A stretch of 36,737 bases of DNA from Oceanospirillaceae bacterium. GTDB lineage: Bacteria; Pseudomonadota; Gammaproteobacteria; Pseudomonadales; Balneatricaceae. The notes beneath the pieces were generated by a model. It did no database searches. It was not told the origin of the DNA and saw only the letters and a program-made list of their open reading frames with translations. Made by a program: the position numbers and the translations under genes. The stretch is taken from contig JAERSU010000254.1 of the NCBI GenBank assembly GCA_016845445.1, forward strand, positions 1-36,737. The letters are read 5' to 3'. This document shows, piece by piece, positions 1 through 8,636 of the stretch; positions within the stretch are counted from its first letter, which is position 1, and the number at the start of each line of letters is the position of its first letter.

Positions 1-723
1 GCCCTAGGCAGTGCCTGGTTTGCCTGGAGCAATAGCCTGTGGCTCAGCAGCCACAATGTCACCCAAGTCTTTACCATCACAGTTACGCAGGTAGTTAGCC
101 TTAGCTGTGTGGCTATGCTGCTGTGGCGGCGTTTCCCTTTAAATACGAGCTTTGTATCAGCCAATCCTGTACCTCTTAATAGTTTTGCTGTCTGGTCCTT
201 GTGGTTTATCTATGGTGCGGGAGTATTCGCCGGCCTAATGGTGCTAGGCCATGCTTTACCCATTCTCAAAAATGCCGGTGTTAGTAGTGACATGGCAGCC
301 AGCACCCTGGCCATGATGGCCATAGCCAATGGCGCCGCCTGCTTATTAGCCGGTGGTTTGGGTGATCGTTTTGGTTTTCTGCCCATGCTCTGCCTATGTC
401 TCTTTTTGAGCGTATTGAGTCTGCTATTGATGATATGGGCCACGGGCCTTGCGGCAGTCATCACCATGTTGATGATCAGTGCCCTTTATGGCGGCTTTAT
501 TGCCCTTTATCCAGCCCTAGTAAACCGCTTATATGGCCCGCAAAGCGCACCGCAGGTTTACGGGCGCATCTTTACTGCCTGGGGCATAGCGGGGCTAACA
601 GCTGCACCACTTGCGGCTTGGCTTTTATATGTGTTTGGTAGTTACACCAGCGCGCTATCTATCGCGGCAGGCTTGGGTCTGTTAGCACTCTTTAGTTTGT
701 ATGTACGAGGAGAAAGGCTGTGA
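1..723 (+). CDS. MFS transporter, C-terminal part (5' end outside window)
   Basis: The reading frame is open from the first base, so the gene starts upstream and only about 240 C-terminal residues are visible. They form roughly six or seven hydrophobic membrane segments. A loop containing GDRFG (after GGL, near residue 122) resembles the conserved cytoplasmic-loop motif of major facilitator carriers. The general look is that of small organic-anion carriers, but the substrate cannot be read from the sequence. The stop overlaps the next gene's GTG start by four bases (GTGA), so it is very likely translationally coupled to the CoA ligase and crotonase behind it. Inference: it imports the acid which those enzymes activate and process. 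Confidence 0.8.
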   Translation, partial: ALGSAWFAWSNSLWLSSHNVTQVFTITVTQVVSLSCVAMLLWRRFPLNTSFVSANPVPLNSFAVWSLWFIYGAGVFAGLMVLGHALPILKNAGVSSDMAASTLAMMAIANGAACLLAGGLGDRFGFLPMLCLCLFLSVLSLLLMIWATGLAAVITMLMISALYGGFIALYPALVNRLYGPQSAPQVYGRIFTAWGIAGLTAAPLAAWLLYVFGSYTSALSIAAGLGLLALFSLYVRGERL

Positions 724-2102
724 ATGCATCCCTTTACTGGCGGCCAGAAATCGAAAGTCTAAGTGCGGCACAACTGCGGCGCCTGGAGGCGCCGCTGATC
801 GCTGAGCAAATTGCCTATGTGTATGCTAACAGTGCCTATTATCGGCAACGCTTCGATGCTGCTGGCATACGTCCAGAGCAGGTGACGGATCATGCTAGCT
901 TGGCGTTGCTGCCCTTTACAGAAAAGTCTGAGTTGGCCGCATATCAGCGGCAAGGGCAATTATTTGGGCCCCATCAATGTGCGCCTACGGGTGACATTAT
1001 TCGCATGGTGGGTACCGGTGGTAGCTCAGGTACGCCAACTCGCCTAGGCTGGACAGCCAAAGACGTGCAAGCCTATGATGAAATGGGTGCCAGAGCGTTG
1101 TGGACCGTAGGCTGTCGCCCCGATGATTTGATCATTAACTGCTTTAATTACCGCCTCTATTCTGGCGGTATTATGGACCACAGTGCCTTCGAGGCACTGG
1201 GCGCCACCATTTTACCCTATGGCGTAGGCCAGTCTAAGCAGTTACTGGAGCTGCTAAGTCATTTCCCCAAACAGGATATTAAGGGCGAATATACCCTTTA
1301 TTCGACGCCGTCCTATGCCGTGCGTTTAGCAGATCTTGCCGAGGACATGGGTATCGATTTACATAGTCTACCGATACGTAAAGGTATCTTTTCCGGTGAG
1401 CCTGGGCTACAGGTGCCGGGTTATCGGCAGCGCATAGAGGAAGCTTGGAACATGCGCACCTGTGACTTCTATGGCGCCGCGGAAGTAGGTGTGCAAAGTG
1501 GTGAATGCGAATACCATCAAGGCTTCCACTTTAGTTCAGGAGGTCTGGTGGTGGCGGAGCTAATTGATCCAGATTCCACTGAGGTAATACCAATGACCGA
1601 TGGTGCCAAGGGGGAGTTGGTGTTTACCAGCATCCAGCGCCAAGCCTGCCCCATGATTCGTCAACGTACCCATGATACTGTGCAGGTATTTACTGATCCC
1701 TGTGCTTGCGGACGTCATAGCTTCCGTTTTAATGTGCTGGGACGCAGTGACGATATGTTTATTGTTAAGGGCGTGAATGTGTTTCCTTTGAGTGTGCAAG
1801 AAGCCTTACTCAGCCTACGCCCTCGAGTGACGGGGGAGTTTGTTATTCAACTTGAACATGTGCCACCTACGGATATTCCGCCGACAGTATGTGTTGAAAT
1901 TAGCAATGATGTGCCCATTACTGAGCATCAATCACTTATTCAGGATATCGTTGCTGTTATCTCAAAACACGCTAATTTTACCCCTAGGGTAATTCTAGTT
2001 AGTCCCGGCAGTATAGCCTCAGAACATAAAACCAAGCGCCTTTATCGGGTTTATGAAGGTGATCAGACTCCGGCATTAATGCCCTTAACCATGGAGGCCT
2101 AA
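720..2102 (+). CDS. Phenylacetate-CoA ligase-like (PaaK family) AMP-forming acyl-CoA ligase
   Basis: This 460-residue cytoplasmic adenylate-forming enzyme should activate a carboxylic acid with ATP and CoA. Visible motifs are the nucleotide-binding loop GTGGSSGTPTRLGWT (about residues 98-112), the YGAAEVG segment in the middle, and GRSDDMFIVKGVNVFP before the C-terminal domain, as in PaaK ligases. The length is normal (PaaK proteins have about 430-460 residues). The GTG start overlaps the transporter stop and follows an AGGAGA ribosome-binding site at 708-713. It is in one operon with an MFS carrier and an enoyl-CoA hydratase homologue. There is no paa ring-epoxidase gene nearby, so phenylacetate itself is not supported as substrate. 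Confidence is high for the family and low for the substrate. Confidence 0.88.
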   Translation: MNASLYWRPEIESLSAAQLRRLEAPLIAEQIAYVYANSAYYRQRFDAAGIRPEQVTDHASLALLPFTEKSELAAYQRQGQLFGPHQCAPTGDIIRMVGTGGSSGTPTRLGWTAKDVQAYDEMGARALWTVGCRPDDLIINCFNYRLYSGGIMDHSAFEALGATILPYGVGQSKQLLELLSHFPKQDIKGEYTLYSTPSYAVRLADLAEDMGIDLHSLPIRKGIFSGEPGLQVPGYRQRIEEAWNMRTCDFYGAAEVGVQSGECEYHQGFHFSSGGLVVAELIDPDSTEVIPMTDGAKGELVFTSIQRQACPMIRQRTHDTVQVFTDPCACGRHSFRFNVLGRSDDMFIVKGVNVFPLSVQEALLSLRPRVTGEFVIQLEHVPPTDIPPTVCVEISNDVPITEHQSLIQDIVAVISKHANFTPRVILVSPGSIASEHKTKRLYRVYEGDQTPALMPLTMEA

Positions 2103-2103
2103 G

Positions 2104-2859
2104 ATGGCAATAGTCACGACCCTTAAAGCTAGTGTCTTATGGATTCACATCGATCGACAAGAGGCCCTAAACTCATTAGATATTCCTCACTTGCAAAGTC
2201 TGCGAGACGCCTTTGCTGAAGCCAGAAGTAATGCTGACGTAAAAGCTGTGGTGATTGCCGCAAGTGGCCGAGCCTTTAGTGTTGGTGCCGATATTAAGGC
2301 CATGGAACGCATGAGCGAGGCTGAGTTTGCCGTGGCCGCCGAGCTTTATCAAAGCCTGTGTCGCGATGCACGAGGTTTGGACAAGCCTATTATCGCCGCC
2401 ATCAATGGCTTTGCTTTGGGTGGTGGTTTAGAGGTGGCCTTGTACGCCGATATACGATTGGCCGCTGACAATGCCAAATTGGGGCTGCCTGATGCTGAAC
2501 TTGGCTTTAGTCCCACGGGTGGTCTGACCTACTTGCTTAATCACATGATTGGCGCCAGTCGTGCCATGCATATGGCCATGACCTGTGAAATGTTAAGTGC
2601 CGAAAAGGCCTTGGATTGGGGGCTGATAACAGAAGTCTGTGCGACAGAACAGTTGCATGACAGAGCCTTAGAGTTGGCTCAACAATTGGCTGCCTATCCA
2701 CCCACAGGCATGAAAAATATTAAACGCTCATTCAATATGGCTTTGGAATCGAGCCTTAATGCGACCCTAGTCTTGGAAGCTGAATATGATGCGGCTTGTT
2801 ATCGTTCGCAGGAGACACAAAAGGCGTTGCAGGACTTTATTGCTAGCCGGAAGAAATAG
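2104..2859 (+). CDS. Enoyl-CoA hydratase/isomerase (crotonase) family protein
   Basis: This 251-residue crotonase should act on the acyl-CoA made by the ligase just upstream (one base between stop and start). The oxyanion-hole segments AFSVGADIKAM (from about residue 57) and GFALGGG (102-108) are present. The first catalytic glutamate of hydratases is kept (E110, in GGGLE). The position of the second, the glutamate in the usual QPE segment, is aspartate here (D130, in LPDAELG), and the following PGAGG is SPTGG. Canonical hydration is therefore uncertain; crotonases with such changes also include isomerases, hydrolases and decarboxylases. A strong terminator follows 30 bases downstream and ends the operon. 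Confidence 0.85.
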   Translation: MAIVTTLKASVLWIHIDRQEALNSLDIPHLQSLRDAFAEARSNADVKAVVIAASGRAFSVGADIKAMERMSEAEFAVAAELYQSLCRDARGLDKPIIAAINGFALGGGLEVALYADIRLAADNAKLGLPDAELGFSPTGGLTYLLNHMIGASRAMHMAMTCEMLSAEKALDWGLITEVCATEQLHDRALELAQQLAAYPPTGMKNIKRSFNMALESSLNATLVLEAEYDAACYRSQETQKALQDFIASRKK

Positions 2860-2891
2860 GGGCTAGCTACCATGGAGAGCAAGAGAAGTAT

Positions 2892-2920
2892 AAAAAAGGC
2901 CGCATTAAGCGGCCTTTTTG
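2892..2920. terminator. Rho-independent terminator, probably bidirectional
   Basis: An AAAAAGGCCGC arm, an ATTAA loop and a GCGGCCTTTTTG arm form a GC-rich stem flanked by an A-run and a T-run. It lies between two convergent genes, the crotonase and isocitrate dehydrogenase, and can serve both. Confidence 0.9.
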
Positions 2921-2942
2921 TATCCTAGGATGACACTGACTG

Positions 2943-5189
2943 TCACTTGTTGCCAGCAGGTGCGGCGGCAAGGATGGCGTTTAAGGTCTCACTCGGGCGC
3001 ATGACCAATTTTACATCTTCGCGACGGGCATGGTAGTAACCTGTGATCGCCGATGCTGGCGCACCTTGGACGTCACTCAGTTCTTTCAGAATCTTGTCTT
3101 CGGCGGCCGTCATGGCATCGGCAAAGGGCTTGAACTTGGCAGCCAGATCAGCGTCTTCAGTTTGTTCAGCAATGGCTTGTGCCCAGTACATGCCGAGGAA
3201 GAAATGCGAGCCACGGTTGTCCATTTCACCCGTTTTACGGGATGGTGACTTGTTGTTTTCCAGCAGCTTGCCAGTGGCAGCATCTAAGGTAGTGGCCAAG
3301 ACAGCGGCAACCTTGTTGTCCTGTTTGATGCCCATGTCTTCTAAAGAAACGGCTAGGGCTAAGAACTCACCTAGGGAGTCCCAACGTAGGTGGTTTTCTT
3401 CTAGAACCTGCTGTACGTGCTTAGGGGCAGAACCACCAGCACCTGTCTCGTACATACCACCACCTTTTAGCATTGGTACAATAGACAGCATCTTGGCAGA
3501 GGTGCCCAATTCCATGATGGGGAAGAGGTCCGTCAGGTAATCACGTAGCACGTTACCTGTCACGGAGATGGTATCTGAACCACGCATCATGCGTTCCATG
3601 GAACGGCGGATGGCTTCAACGTAGGTGAGAATACGGATGTCTAGGCCTTCGGTATCGTGATCCTGAAGGTAGGTTTCCACCTTTTTGATTAGCTCGATAT
3701 CGTGTGGACGGTTACGGTCTAACCAGAAGATGGCAGGTGTATCGGACTGACGAGAGCGAGTGACTGCTAGCTTCACCCAGTCACGTACAGGCTCGTCTTT
3801 GGTTTGACAGGCGCGCCAGATGTCGCCTTTTTCAACTTCGTGAGACATTAGCACTGCGCCAGTTTCAGCGTTAACAACACGCATGATACCGTCGCCTTCT
3901 AGTTCGAAGGTTTTATCGTGAGAACCGTATTCTTCGGCTTTCTTTGCCATCAAACCAACATTTGGCACCGTACCCATGGTGGTAGGGTCAAAGGCACCGT
4001 TAGTTTTACAGAAGTTAATCATCTCCTGATAGATGGTGGCATAAGTACTTTCTGGCATTACGGCTTTACAGTCTTTTGGACGGCCGTCACCGCCCCACAT
4101 CTTACCGCCATTACGGATCATGGCAGGCATGGAGGCATCGACGATAACGTCAGAAGGTACGTGTAGGTTGGTGATACCTTTAACGGAATCAACCATAGCC
4201 AATTCTGGACGGTGCTCGTAGCAAGCGTGGATATCTTCTTCAATCTCTTCACGGAAAGAACGTGGTAGTTCCTGAATCTTTTCGTATACAGAAGACAGAC
4301 CATTGTTTGGATTAACACCCAGCTTTTCAAACAATGGACCGTATTTTTCAAATACTTCTTTGTAGAACACGGTGACCGCGTGACCAAATACGATAGGGTG
4401 AGACACCTTCATCATGGTGGCTTTAACGTGTAGAGACCACATGACGCCTGACTTGTGTGCGTCTTCGATAGAAGCTTCCAAGAACTCACGCAGTGCTTTG
4501 GCGCTCATGCGCATGGAGTCCATGATTTCGCCAGCTTCTAGTGGTAGTTCTTTCTTAACGGTAACGTTACCGTCAGCATCAACGTATTCAATGCGTACGT
4601 TGGTAGCATCAGCAACAGTAATGGACTGTTCCTTGGAGTAGAAATCACCATCACGCATGTAATCAGCGTGGGTGCGAGAAGCCATGGACCACTTGCCCAT
4701 CTTGTGCGGGAATTTGCGGGCAAAGGCTTTTACCGCACCAGGAGCACGACGGTCAGAGTTGCCTTCACGCAATACTGGGTTTACGGCACTACCCAGAATT
4801 TTGGAATAGCGCGCGTTAACTTCTTCTTCCTCGGCGCTGCTAGGCACCTGTGGGTAGTCTGGTAGATCGTAACCCTGTTCTTGCAATTCTTTGATGCAGT
4901 TTTCTAATTGCGGCACAGAGGCGGAGATGTTGGGTAGCTTAACGATGTTAGCGTTGGGATCCTGAGTTAGTTCGCCTAAGAACTTCAGGCCGTCTTGTAC
5001 CTGTTGTTCAGGTGTTAGGCGATCATTAAAGGCAGCCAAAATTCGGCCGGCCAAGGAAATGTCAGTAATCTTAACCTTGATGCCAGCGGCATTAGTGAAG
5101 GCGCGTACGATGGGCAGCAAAGAACAGGTTGCCATGGACGGGGCTTCGTCGGTCAATGTGTAGTAGATAGTGTTGTTATGTGTAGTCAT
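2943..5189 (-). CDS. icd: NADP-dependent isocitrate dehydrogenase, monomeric type
   Basis: This cytosolic TCA-cycle enzyme oxidises isocitrate to 2-oxoglutarate and CO2 with NADP. The sequence is the large single-chain type (as in Azotobacter, Vibrio and Corynebacterium), recognisable by [10 protein letters not shown] at the N-terminus, the [11 protein letters not shown] region, [21 protein letters not shown] in the middle and [12 protein letters not shown] near the C-terminus. I place the start at the ATG at 5189 (748 residues, the family's normal length of about 740), with an AAGGGAT ribosome-binding site just upstream. A longer frame to 5279 adds 30 residues that do not resemble the family. 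It is monocistronic, convergent with the crotonase, and has a 363-base upstream region. Confidence 0.95.
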   Translation of the reverse strand: MTTHNNTIYYTLTDEAPSMATCSLLPIVRAFTNAAGIKVKITDISLAGRILAAFNDRLTPEQQVQDGLKFLGELTQDPNANIVKLPNISASVPQLENCIKELQEQGYDLPDYPQVPSSAEEEEVNARYSKILGSAVNPVLREGNSDRRAPGAVKAFARKFPHKMGKWSMASRTHADYMRDGDFYSKEQSITVADATNVRIEYVDADGNVTVKKELPLEAGEIMDSMRMSAKALREFLEASIEDAHKSGVMWSLHVKATMMKVSHPIVFGHAVTVFYKEVFEKYGPLFEKLGVNPNNGLSSVYEKIQELPRSFREEIEEDIHACYEHRPELAMVDSVKGITNLHVPSDVIVDASMPAMIRNGGKMWGGDGRPKDCKAVMPESTYATIYQEMINFCKTNGAFDPTTMGTVPNVGLMAKKAEEYGSHDKTFELEGDGIMRVVNAETGAVLMSHEVEKGDIWRACQTKDEPVRDWVKLAVTRSRQSDTPAIFWLDRNRPHDIELIKKVETYLQDHDTEGLDIRILTYVEAIRRSMERMMRGSDTISVTGNVLRDYLTDLFPIMELGTSAKMLSIVPMLKGGGMYETGAGGSAPKHVQQVLEENHLRWDSLGEFLALAVSLEDMGIKQDNKVAAVLATTLDAATGKLLENNKSPSRKTGEMDNRGSHFFLGMYWAQAIAEQTEDADLAAKFKPFADAMTAAEDKILKELSDVQGAPASAITGYYHARREDVKLVMRPSETLNAILAAAPAGNK

Positions 5190-5552
5190 GGGATCCCTTA
5201 TGTTTTGTTGGCGGATAAGCCTGAAGGCCTGATGAGAAGCGGCTTGTGACCGCCTTAAACTCAATGAACTCAAGCCCACTGGGGTTATTTAACCTGTCTA
5301 CTATACGTCAAAAAACTACCAAATTTGAAGTATTGCCAGATAACTAGTGGGTATTTGCGGTCGAAATACCCTAGGTGTTGTAGTTTTTTTACTTCAGGGG
5401 CTGTGCATGTAATCGTCTAGCCGGGTTGTTTTTACTAATCAGTCTGGGTAACAATGGCTATTAAATGATAGCCAAGAGAATCTGCAAATGGCCAACAAAA
5501 CGCAATCAACAGCGCCCTACCTGCCGGCGGTTATGACTAGGATAAGCAAGCA
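5190..5552. promoter_or_regulatory. Intergenic region upstream of icd with a nested inverted repeat
   Basis: This 363-base gap separates the divergent icd (minus) and yaiI (plus). It holds a nested symmetry: outer arms AAAAAACTAC (5310-5319) and GTAGTTTTTT (5380-5389) enclose inner arms GGGTATTT (5349-5356) and AAATACCC (5364-5371). In the icd leader this could fold as an RNA or bind a regulator; alternatively, the T-run on the plus strand could act as a terminator. No convincing sigma-70 promoter was identified. The rest holds nothing I can name. Confidence 0.4.
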
Positions 5553-5996
5553 GTGACTATTTGGATCGATGCCGATGCCTGTCCAGGGGTGGTGAAAGAA
5601 ATAGTCTGTCGAGCTGCCGAGCGTACGCAGACTAAAACTGTGTTTGTTGCTAATCAGTATATTAAAACGCCACCTTCCAAAGTGATTAGTGCAATGCAAG
5701 TGAGTGCTGGCTTTGATGTGGCTGATGATGAAATTGTCCGTCGCCTGGTGGTAGGGGATCTAGTGATTACCTCTGATATTCCCTTGGCTGCTGAGGTGAT
5801 TGACAAGGGTGGTTATGTTATTACCAGTCGTGGTGAAGCCTATACCGCTGCCAATATCAAAGCCAAGCTCAACATGCGTGATTTTATGGAGACCATGCGT
5901 TCAAGTGGTGTGCAAACCGGTGGGCCACCAGCCTATAGTCACGCTGATCGTATGGCCTTTGCTAATCGCTTAGATCGCTGGCTGGCCAAGCAGTGA
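5553..5996 (+). CDS. yaiI: YaiI/YqxD family protein (UPF0178, DUF188)
   Basis: This small 147-residue protein belongs to a widespread family with a PIN-like fold and no established function. The diagnostic N-terminus IWIDADACP is present, followed by the conserved [20 protein letters not shown] segment and the C-terminal [22 protein letters not shown]. The acidic residues of the two motifs would form a PIN-like metal site, but nuclease activity is not shown for the family. The start is GTG at 5553, directly before the conserved N-terminus. It stands alone between divergent icd and a convergent helicase gene. It is complete and of normal length. Confidence 0.9.
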   Translation: MTIWIDADACPGVVKEIVCRAAERTQTKTVFVANQYIKTPPSKVISAMQVSAGFDVADDEIVRRLVVGDLVITSDIPLAAEVIDKGGYVITSRGEAYTAANIKAKLNMRDFMETMRSSGVQTGGPPAYSHADRMAFANRLDRWLAKQ

Positions 5997-6026
5997 TTGA
6001 GATCAGACTTCTGCTCTGACCTCAAT
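5996..6026. terminator. Hairpin between convergent yaiI and helicase genes
   Basis: The inverted repeat ATTGAGATCAGA, a seven-base loop, then TCTGACCTCAAT has a 12-base stem with one mismatch and begins on the last base of the yaiI stop codon. There is no long T-run, so termination efficiency is uncertain. The TCAGA/TCTGA arms loosely recall the GGGTCAGACC palindromes found elsewhere in the window. Confidence 0.6.
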
Positions 6027-6032
6027 TAAGCT

Positions 6033-7229
6033 TTAGCGCCTTTTACTTCGGCCTTTTTTCTTTTTCTTATTGTTAGCGCTGAAATCAGCGTCTAAGTTAG
6101 GCTCAAAGCCTGGCAACCATTGACGTAATGGTGGCTCAGGTAGCCGTTCCTCAATGGCTGCTAAAAGGTGCTTTTCATCGACTGCCAATAAGCTAATGGC
6201 AAGGCCTTTGTCGCCCGCTCGGCCGGTTCTACCAATACGGTGTATATAGTCGGCTGGCTGATGGGGCAATTGGTAATTAATCACCACTGGCAATTGGGGA
6301 ATGTGGAGCCCTCGGGCAGCGACGTCGGTAGCCACCAGTACTTGAGTTTGCCGGCTGATAAAACCTGCTAAGGCCTGTTCGCGTTTAGCCTGAGCTATGT
6401 CCCCATGAATGGCAGAGCAGGCAATGGCTTGCTCGGTGAGGTCTTGGCTCAGGGCATCTGCGGTTTTCTTGCTACGCACAAAGACCAATACCTGGGCCCA
6501 CTGATGCTGCTTGATCAGGTGACAGGTAGCAGCTAACTTTTTTGCTTCATCCAACTCATAGATGCGTTGTTCGATATCTGCTGGTCTGCTGGTTTGAGTG
6601 GTCACGTCGATGACCTGTTGATGGCGAACCAGAGGTTTGCCAAAGGTAAAAAAGCGATCGTCAAAGGTAGCAGAGAACAGCAGGGTTTGGGGTTTATTGT
6701 TGGTAAAGCTGATGATGCGTTTTATATCATCGGCAAAGCCCATATCAAGTAAACGGTCGGCTTCGTCTAAAACAAGGTAACGCAGGTCTGCTATATTTAT
6801 ATGGTGATTAATGAGCAGGTCCAGTAGCCGACCGGGTGTGGCCACCAAAATGTGTGCGCCCTTAGTTAAATTTTTAATTTGCTTGTCTATGGCTACGCCA
6901 CCGTAGGCTAGCTCATGTATTAGCTGCTCATTTGGGCAATAGCTATGTAAGCTGGTGGCAATTTGTTGGGCTAGTTCCCGGGTAGGCGCAAGCATAACAG
7001 CCAATACTTGTTGTGCGCTAAGGGCTATTTCTTGGGTGCTAAGTTGTTGAATTATTGGCAGGCAAAAGGCCGCGGTTTTGCCGCTGCCAGTGTGTGCCTT
7101 GGCCATGACATCCGTGCCAGCCAAGACTACCGGTATAGCGGCAGATTGAATGTCAGTTGGTTGTTTGAAACCTAGACTGTCCAGTTGCTGGCAAATGGGT
7201 TGATTGAGGCCAAGGGTACTAAAGGTCAT
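6033..7229 (-). CDS. DEAD-box ATP-dependent RNA helicase (RhlE-like)
   Basis: This 398-residue cytoplasmic RNA helicase should remodel RNA duplexes in ribosome assembly or mRNA turnover. All core motifs are visible: the aromatic residue and Q motif (GFKQPTDIQ, 20-28), AHTGSGKT (45-52), PTRELA (82-87), TPGR (near 131), DEAD (155-158), SAT (196-198), and in the second RecA domain ATDVAARGLHIP and HRIGRTGRAG. The C-terminus is a short basic tail (KKKKKGRSKRR), as in RhlE-type proteins. The exact paralogue cannot be fixed. The start region is duplicated: ATGACCTTTAG occurs at 7244 and at 7229 on the minus strand, and the first copy opens an eight-codon frame that stops within the helicase start region. 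Confidence 0.9.
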   Translation of the reverse strand: MTFSTLGLNQPICQQLDSLGFKQPTDIQSAAIPVVLAGTDVMAKAHTGSGKTAAFCLPIIQQLSTQEIALSAQQVLAVMLAPTRELAQQIATSLHSYCPNEQLIHELAYGGVAIDKQIKNLTKGAHILVATPGRLLDLLINHHINIADLRYLVLDEADRLLDMGFADDIKRIISFTNNKPQTLLFSATFDDRFFTFGKPLVRHQQVIDVTTQTSRPADIEQRIYELDEAKKLAATCHLIKQHQWAQVLVFVRSKKTADALSQDLTEQAIACSAIHGDIAQAKREQALAGFISRQTQVLVATDVAARGLHIPQLPVVINYQLPHQPADYIHRIGRTGRAGDKGLAISLLAVDEKHLLAAIEERLPEPPLRQWLPGFEPNLDADFSANNKKKKKGRSKRR

Positions 7230-7302
7230 GAGAGCTAAAGGTCATAGGTATTCGGCTTGTGCTTTGGTGACGAGATTCTACCACAGGTACCCATAAAGGG
7301 GA

Positions 7303-7349
7303 GTAGGTCGGTTTTTAACCCGAGCATGTCGGAATAAATTCCGACCTAC
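7303..7349. repeat. REP-like hairpin pair (GTAGGTCGG family)
   Basis: Two head-to-head units begin with GTAGGTCGG on opposite strands. The right unit, 7327-7349 read on the minus strand, folds as GTCGGAAT-TT-ATTCCGAC with a perfect stem. The left unit (7303-7326) is a degenerate version with TCGG...CCGA arms. A related unit lies at 33595-33617. It sits between the helicase and fdhD promoters. Confidence 0.7.
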
Positions 7350-7400
7350 TTAGTCAGCATGGTATGATTCCTCCATGTGTTTGTTTTGCTAGGTTTTGTT

Positions 7401-8225
7401 ATGAAAGTCGCCGACCTTTCCAGTTATCTGCTTTATCCTAATCCTGAGCATCCAGCCTTAACCGATCAGGTTATTGGTAAGGATCAGGACGGCAATGAGG
7501 TAAGTGTTGATGTGGTCACCGAGCGTGGTTTGACGGTATATTTAAACCGCCAGGAAATCGTCACGCTGATGACCTTAGGGGATCATCCTCATTACCTTGC
7601 CTTAGGTTTTTTACTGAATCAAAACATGTTGCGCCCCGATGATGTGGTGACAGGCATTGATTATGACGAAGAGCTGGAAGTGGTCATCGTTAGGACTGAG
7701 CGAGCCACCAACTACGAAGACAAGTTGAAGAAAAAGGTGCGTACCTCGGGCTGTGCGCAGGGCACGGTATTTGGCGATATCATGGAAAAATTTGATGGCA
7801 TGCAGCTCGCTGACGCCAGCCGGTTACCCATCAGTGCTATCTATGCTTTATCCAAACAGATCAATACCACGCCCAGCATTTACCACAAGGCCGGTGCCAT
7901 CCATGGCTGTGTGCTATGTGAAGGCGATAAGCCTTTGGTGTATATGGAAGACGTTGGTCGTCACAATGCTATCGATAAGATAGCCGGATATATGTATCAA
8001 CATGGCATTGAGCCACAGGACAAAGTGTTCTACACCACCGGCCGCCTAACCAGTGAGATGGTCATCAAAACTGTGCAAATGCAGATTCCCATCCTCATAT
8101 CCCGCTCGGGCTTCACCGCCTGGGGCGTGGCCCTTGCCAAACAGGCAGGTCTAACCCTAGTAGGGCGGGCCAAAGGCCGGAATTTTGTTGTCTTAAGTGG
8201 CGAAGAGCGACTAGTCTATAGCTAG
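7401..8225 (+). CDS. fdhD: Formate dehydrogenase accessory sulfurtransferase FdhD
   Basis: FdhD transfers sulfur from a cysteine desulfurase to the molybdenum-bis-MGD cofactor before its insertion into formate dehydrogenase. The 274-residue protein shows the family blocks MEDVGRHNAIDKIAGY, TTGRLTSEMV and SGFTAWGVALAKQAGLTLVGRAKGRNF. The sulfur-carrying loop reads SGCAQGT, with a single cysteine (C118) where E. coli FdhD has a CxxC pair (C121/C124). I chose the ATG at 7401, since the eight residues added by an upstream GTG at 7377 (MFVLLGFV) look non-coding and the AGG at 7391-7393 is suitably spaced. mobA lies downstream across a repeat region. No formate dehydrogenase subunit is in the window. 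Confidence 0.93.
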   Translation: MKVADLSSYLLYPNPEHPALTDQVIGKDQDGNEVSVDVVTERGLTVYLNRQEIVTLMTLGDHPHYLALGFLLNQNMLRPDDVVTGIDYDEELEVVIVRTERATNYEDKLKKKVRTSGCAQGTVFGDIMEKFDGMQLADASRLPISAIYALSKQINTTPSIYHKAGAIHGCVLCEGDKPLVYMEDVGRHNAIDKIAGYMYQHGIEPQDKVFYTTGRLTSEMVIKTVQMQIPILISRSGFTAWGVALAKQAGLTLVGRAKGRNFVVLSGEERLVYS

Positions 8226-8260
8226 CATCCTGCAGAGATCGAGTGTGTGCCAGTAGTGCC

Positions 8261-8372
8261 AGACGCAGTGATGTGTACACCTTGCTAGGGACGCCGTGTA
8301 TACATCCATGTAGGCTCTTCAGCGGCATCCCTGCCGCTGACGCCCTAGCAAGGTGTACACATCACTACGTCT
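8261..8372. repeat. Nested-hairpin repeat, copy 1 (MITE/BIME-like)
   Basis: Outer arms 8261-8290 and 8343-8372 are inverted repeats of 30 bases with one mismatch, 24 of them perfect in a row. Inside lies the perfect hairpin TCAGCGGCA (8319-8327), loop TCCC, TGCCGCTGA (8332-8340). Read on the minus strand, the interior (GGATG hairpin, then GAAG-AGCC-TACA and ACGGCGT) matches copy 2 at 8400-8509. It is non-coding. Confidence 0.85.
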
Positions 8373-8399
8373 TAGAACGTGTAACCTACTGAGTGACTA

Positions 8400-8509
8400 G
8401 CAGATGTTGGCTAGTTGCTTTTAGCGGATCTCTGCGACATGGATGTCGCAGCGAAGCCCACAGGGATGTGTTTACGGCGTTCCGATAAAAGCAACTAGTC
8501 AATGTCTGC
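8400..8509. repeat. Nested-hairpin repeat, copy 2 (MITE/BIME-like)
   Basis: Outer arms 8400-8428 and 8481-8509 are inverted repeats of 29 bases with four mismatches, sharing CTAGTTGCTTTTA. Inside lies the perfect hairpin CTGCGACAT (8432-8440), loop GG, ATGTCGCAG (8443-8451), followed by GCGAAGCCCACAGGGATGTG and TTTACGGCGTTCC. It is the same element as copy 1 but in opposite orientation, 27 bases away, with quite different outer-arm sequence. Together the two copies fill most of the 411-base gap between fdhD and mobA. Confidence 0.85.
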
Positions 8510-8636
8510 GGCAGACTGGCACCTTTAAGTGTTCGCATAGAAGGGCTACATAATAGAGGCGAAAATCATGTGCACTGTCTATACATTGACTGGGCAAGTG
8601 TGGCACAGTGAAGATTCGTGATAAGGAGGGCAAAGG

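Noticed and set aside
3043-3540. 165-codon open frame antisense to icd.
   Set aside because: It is a shadow of icd codon use; the translation shows no domain pattern.
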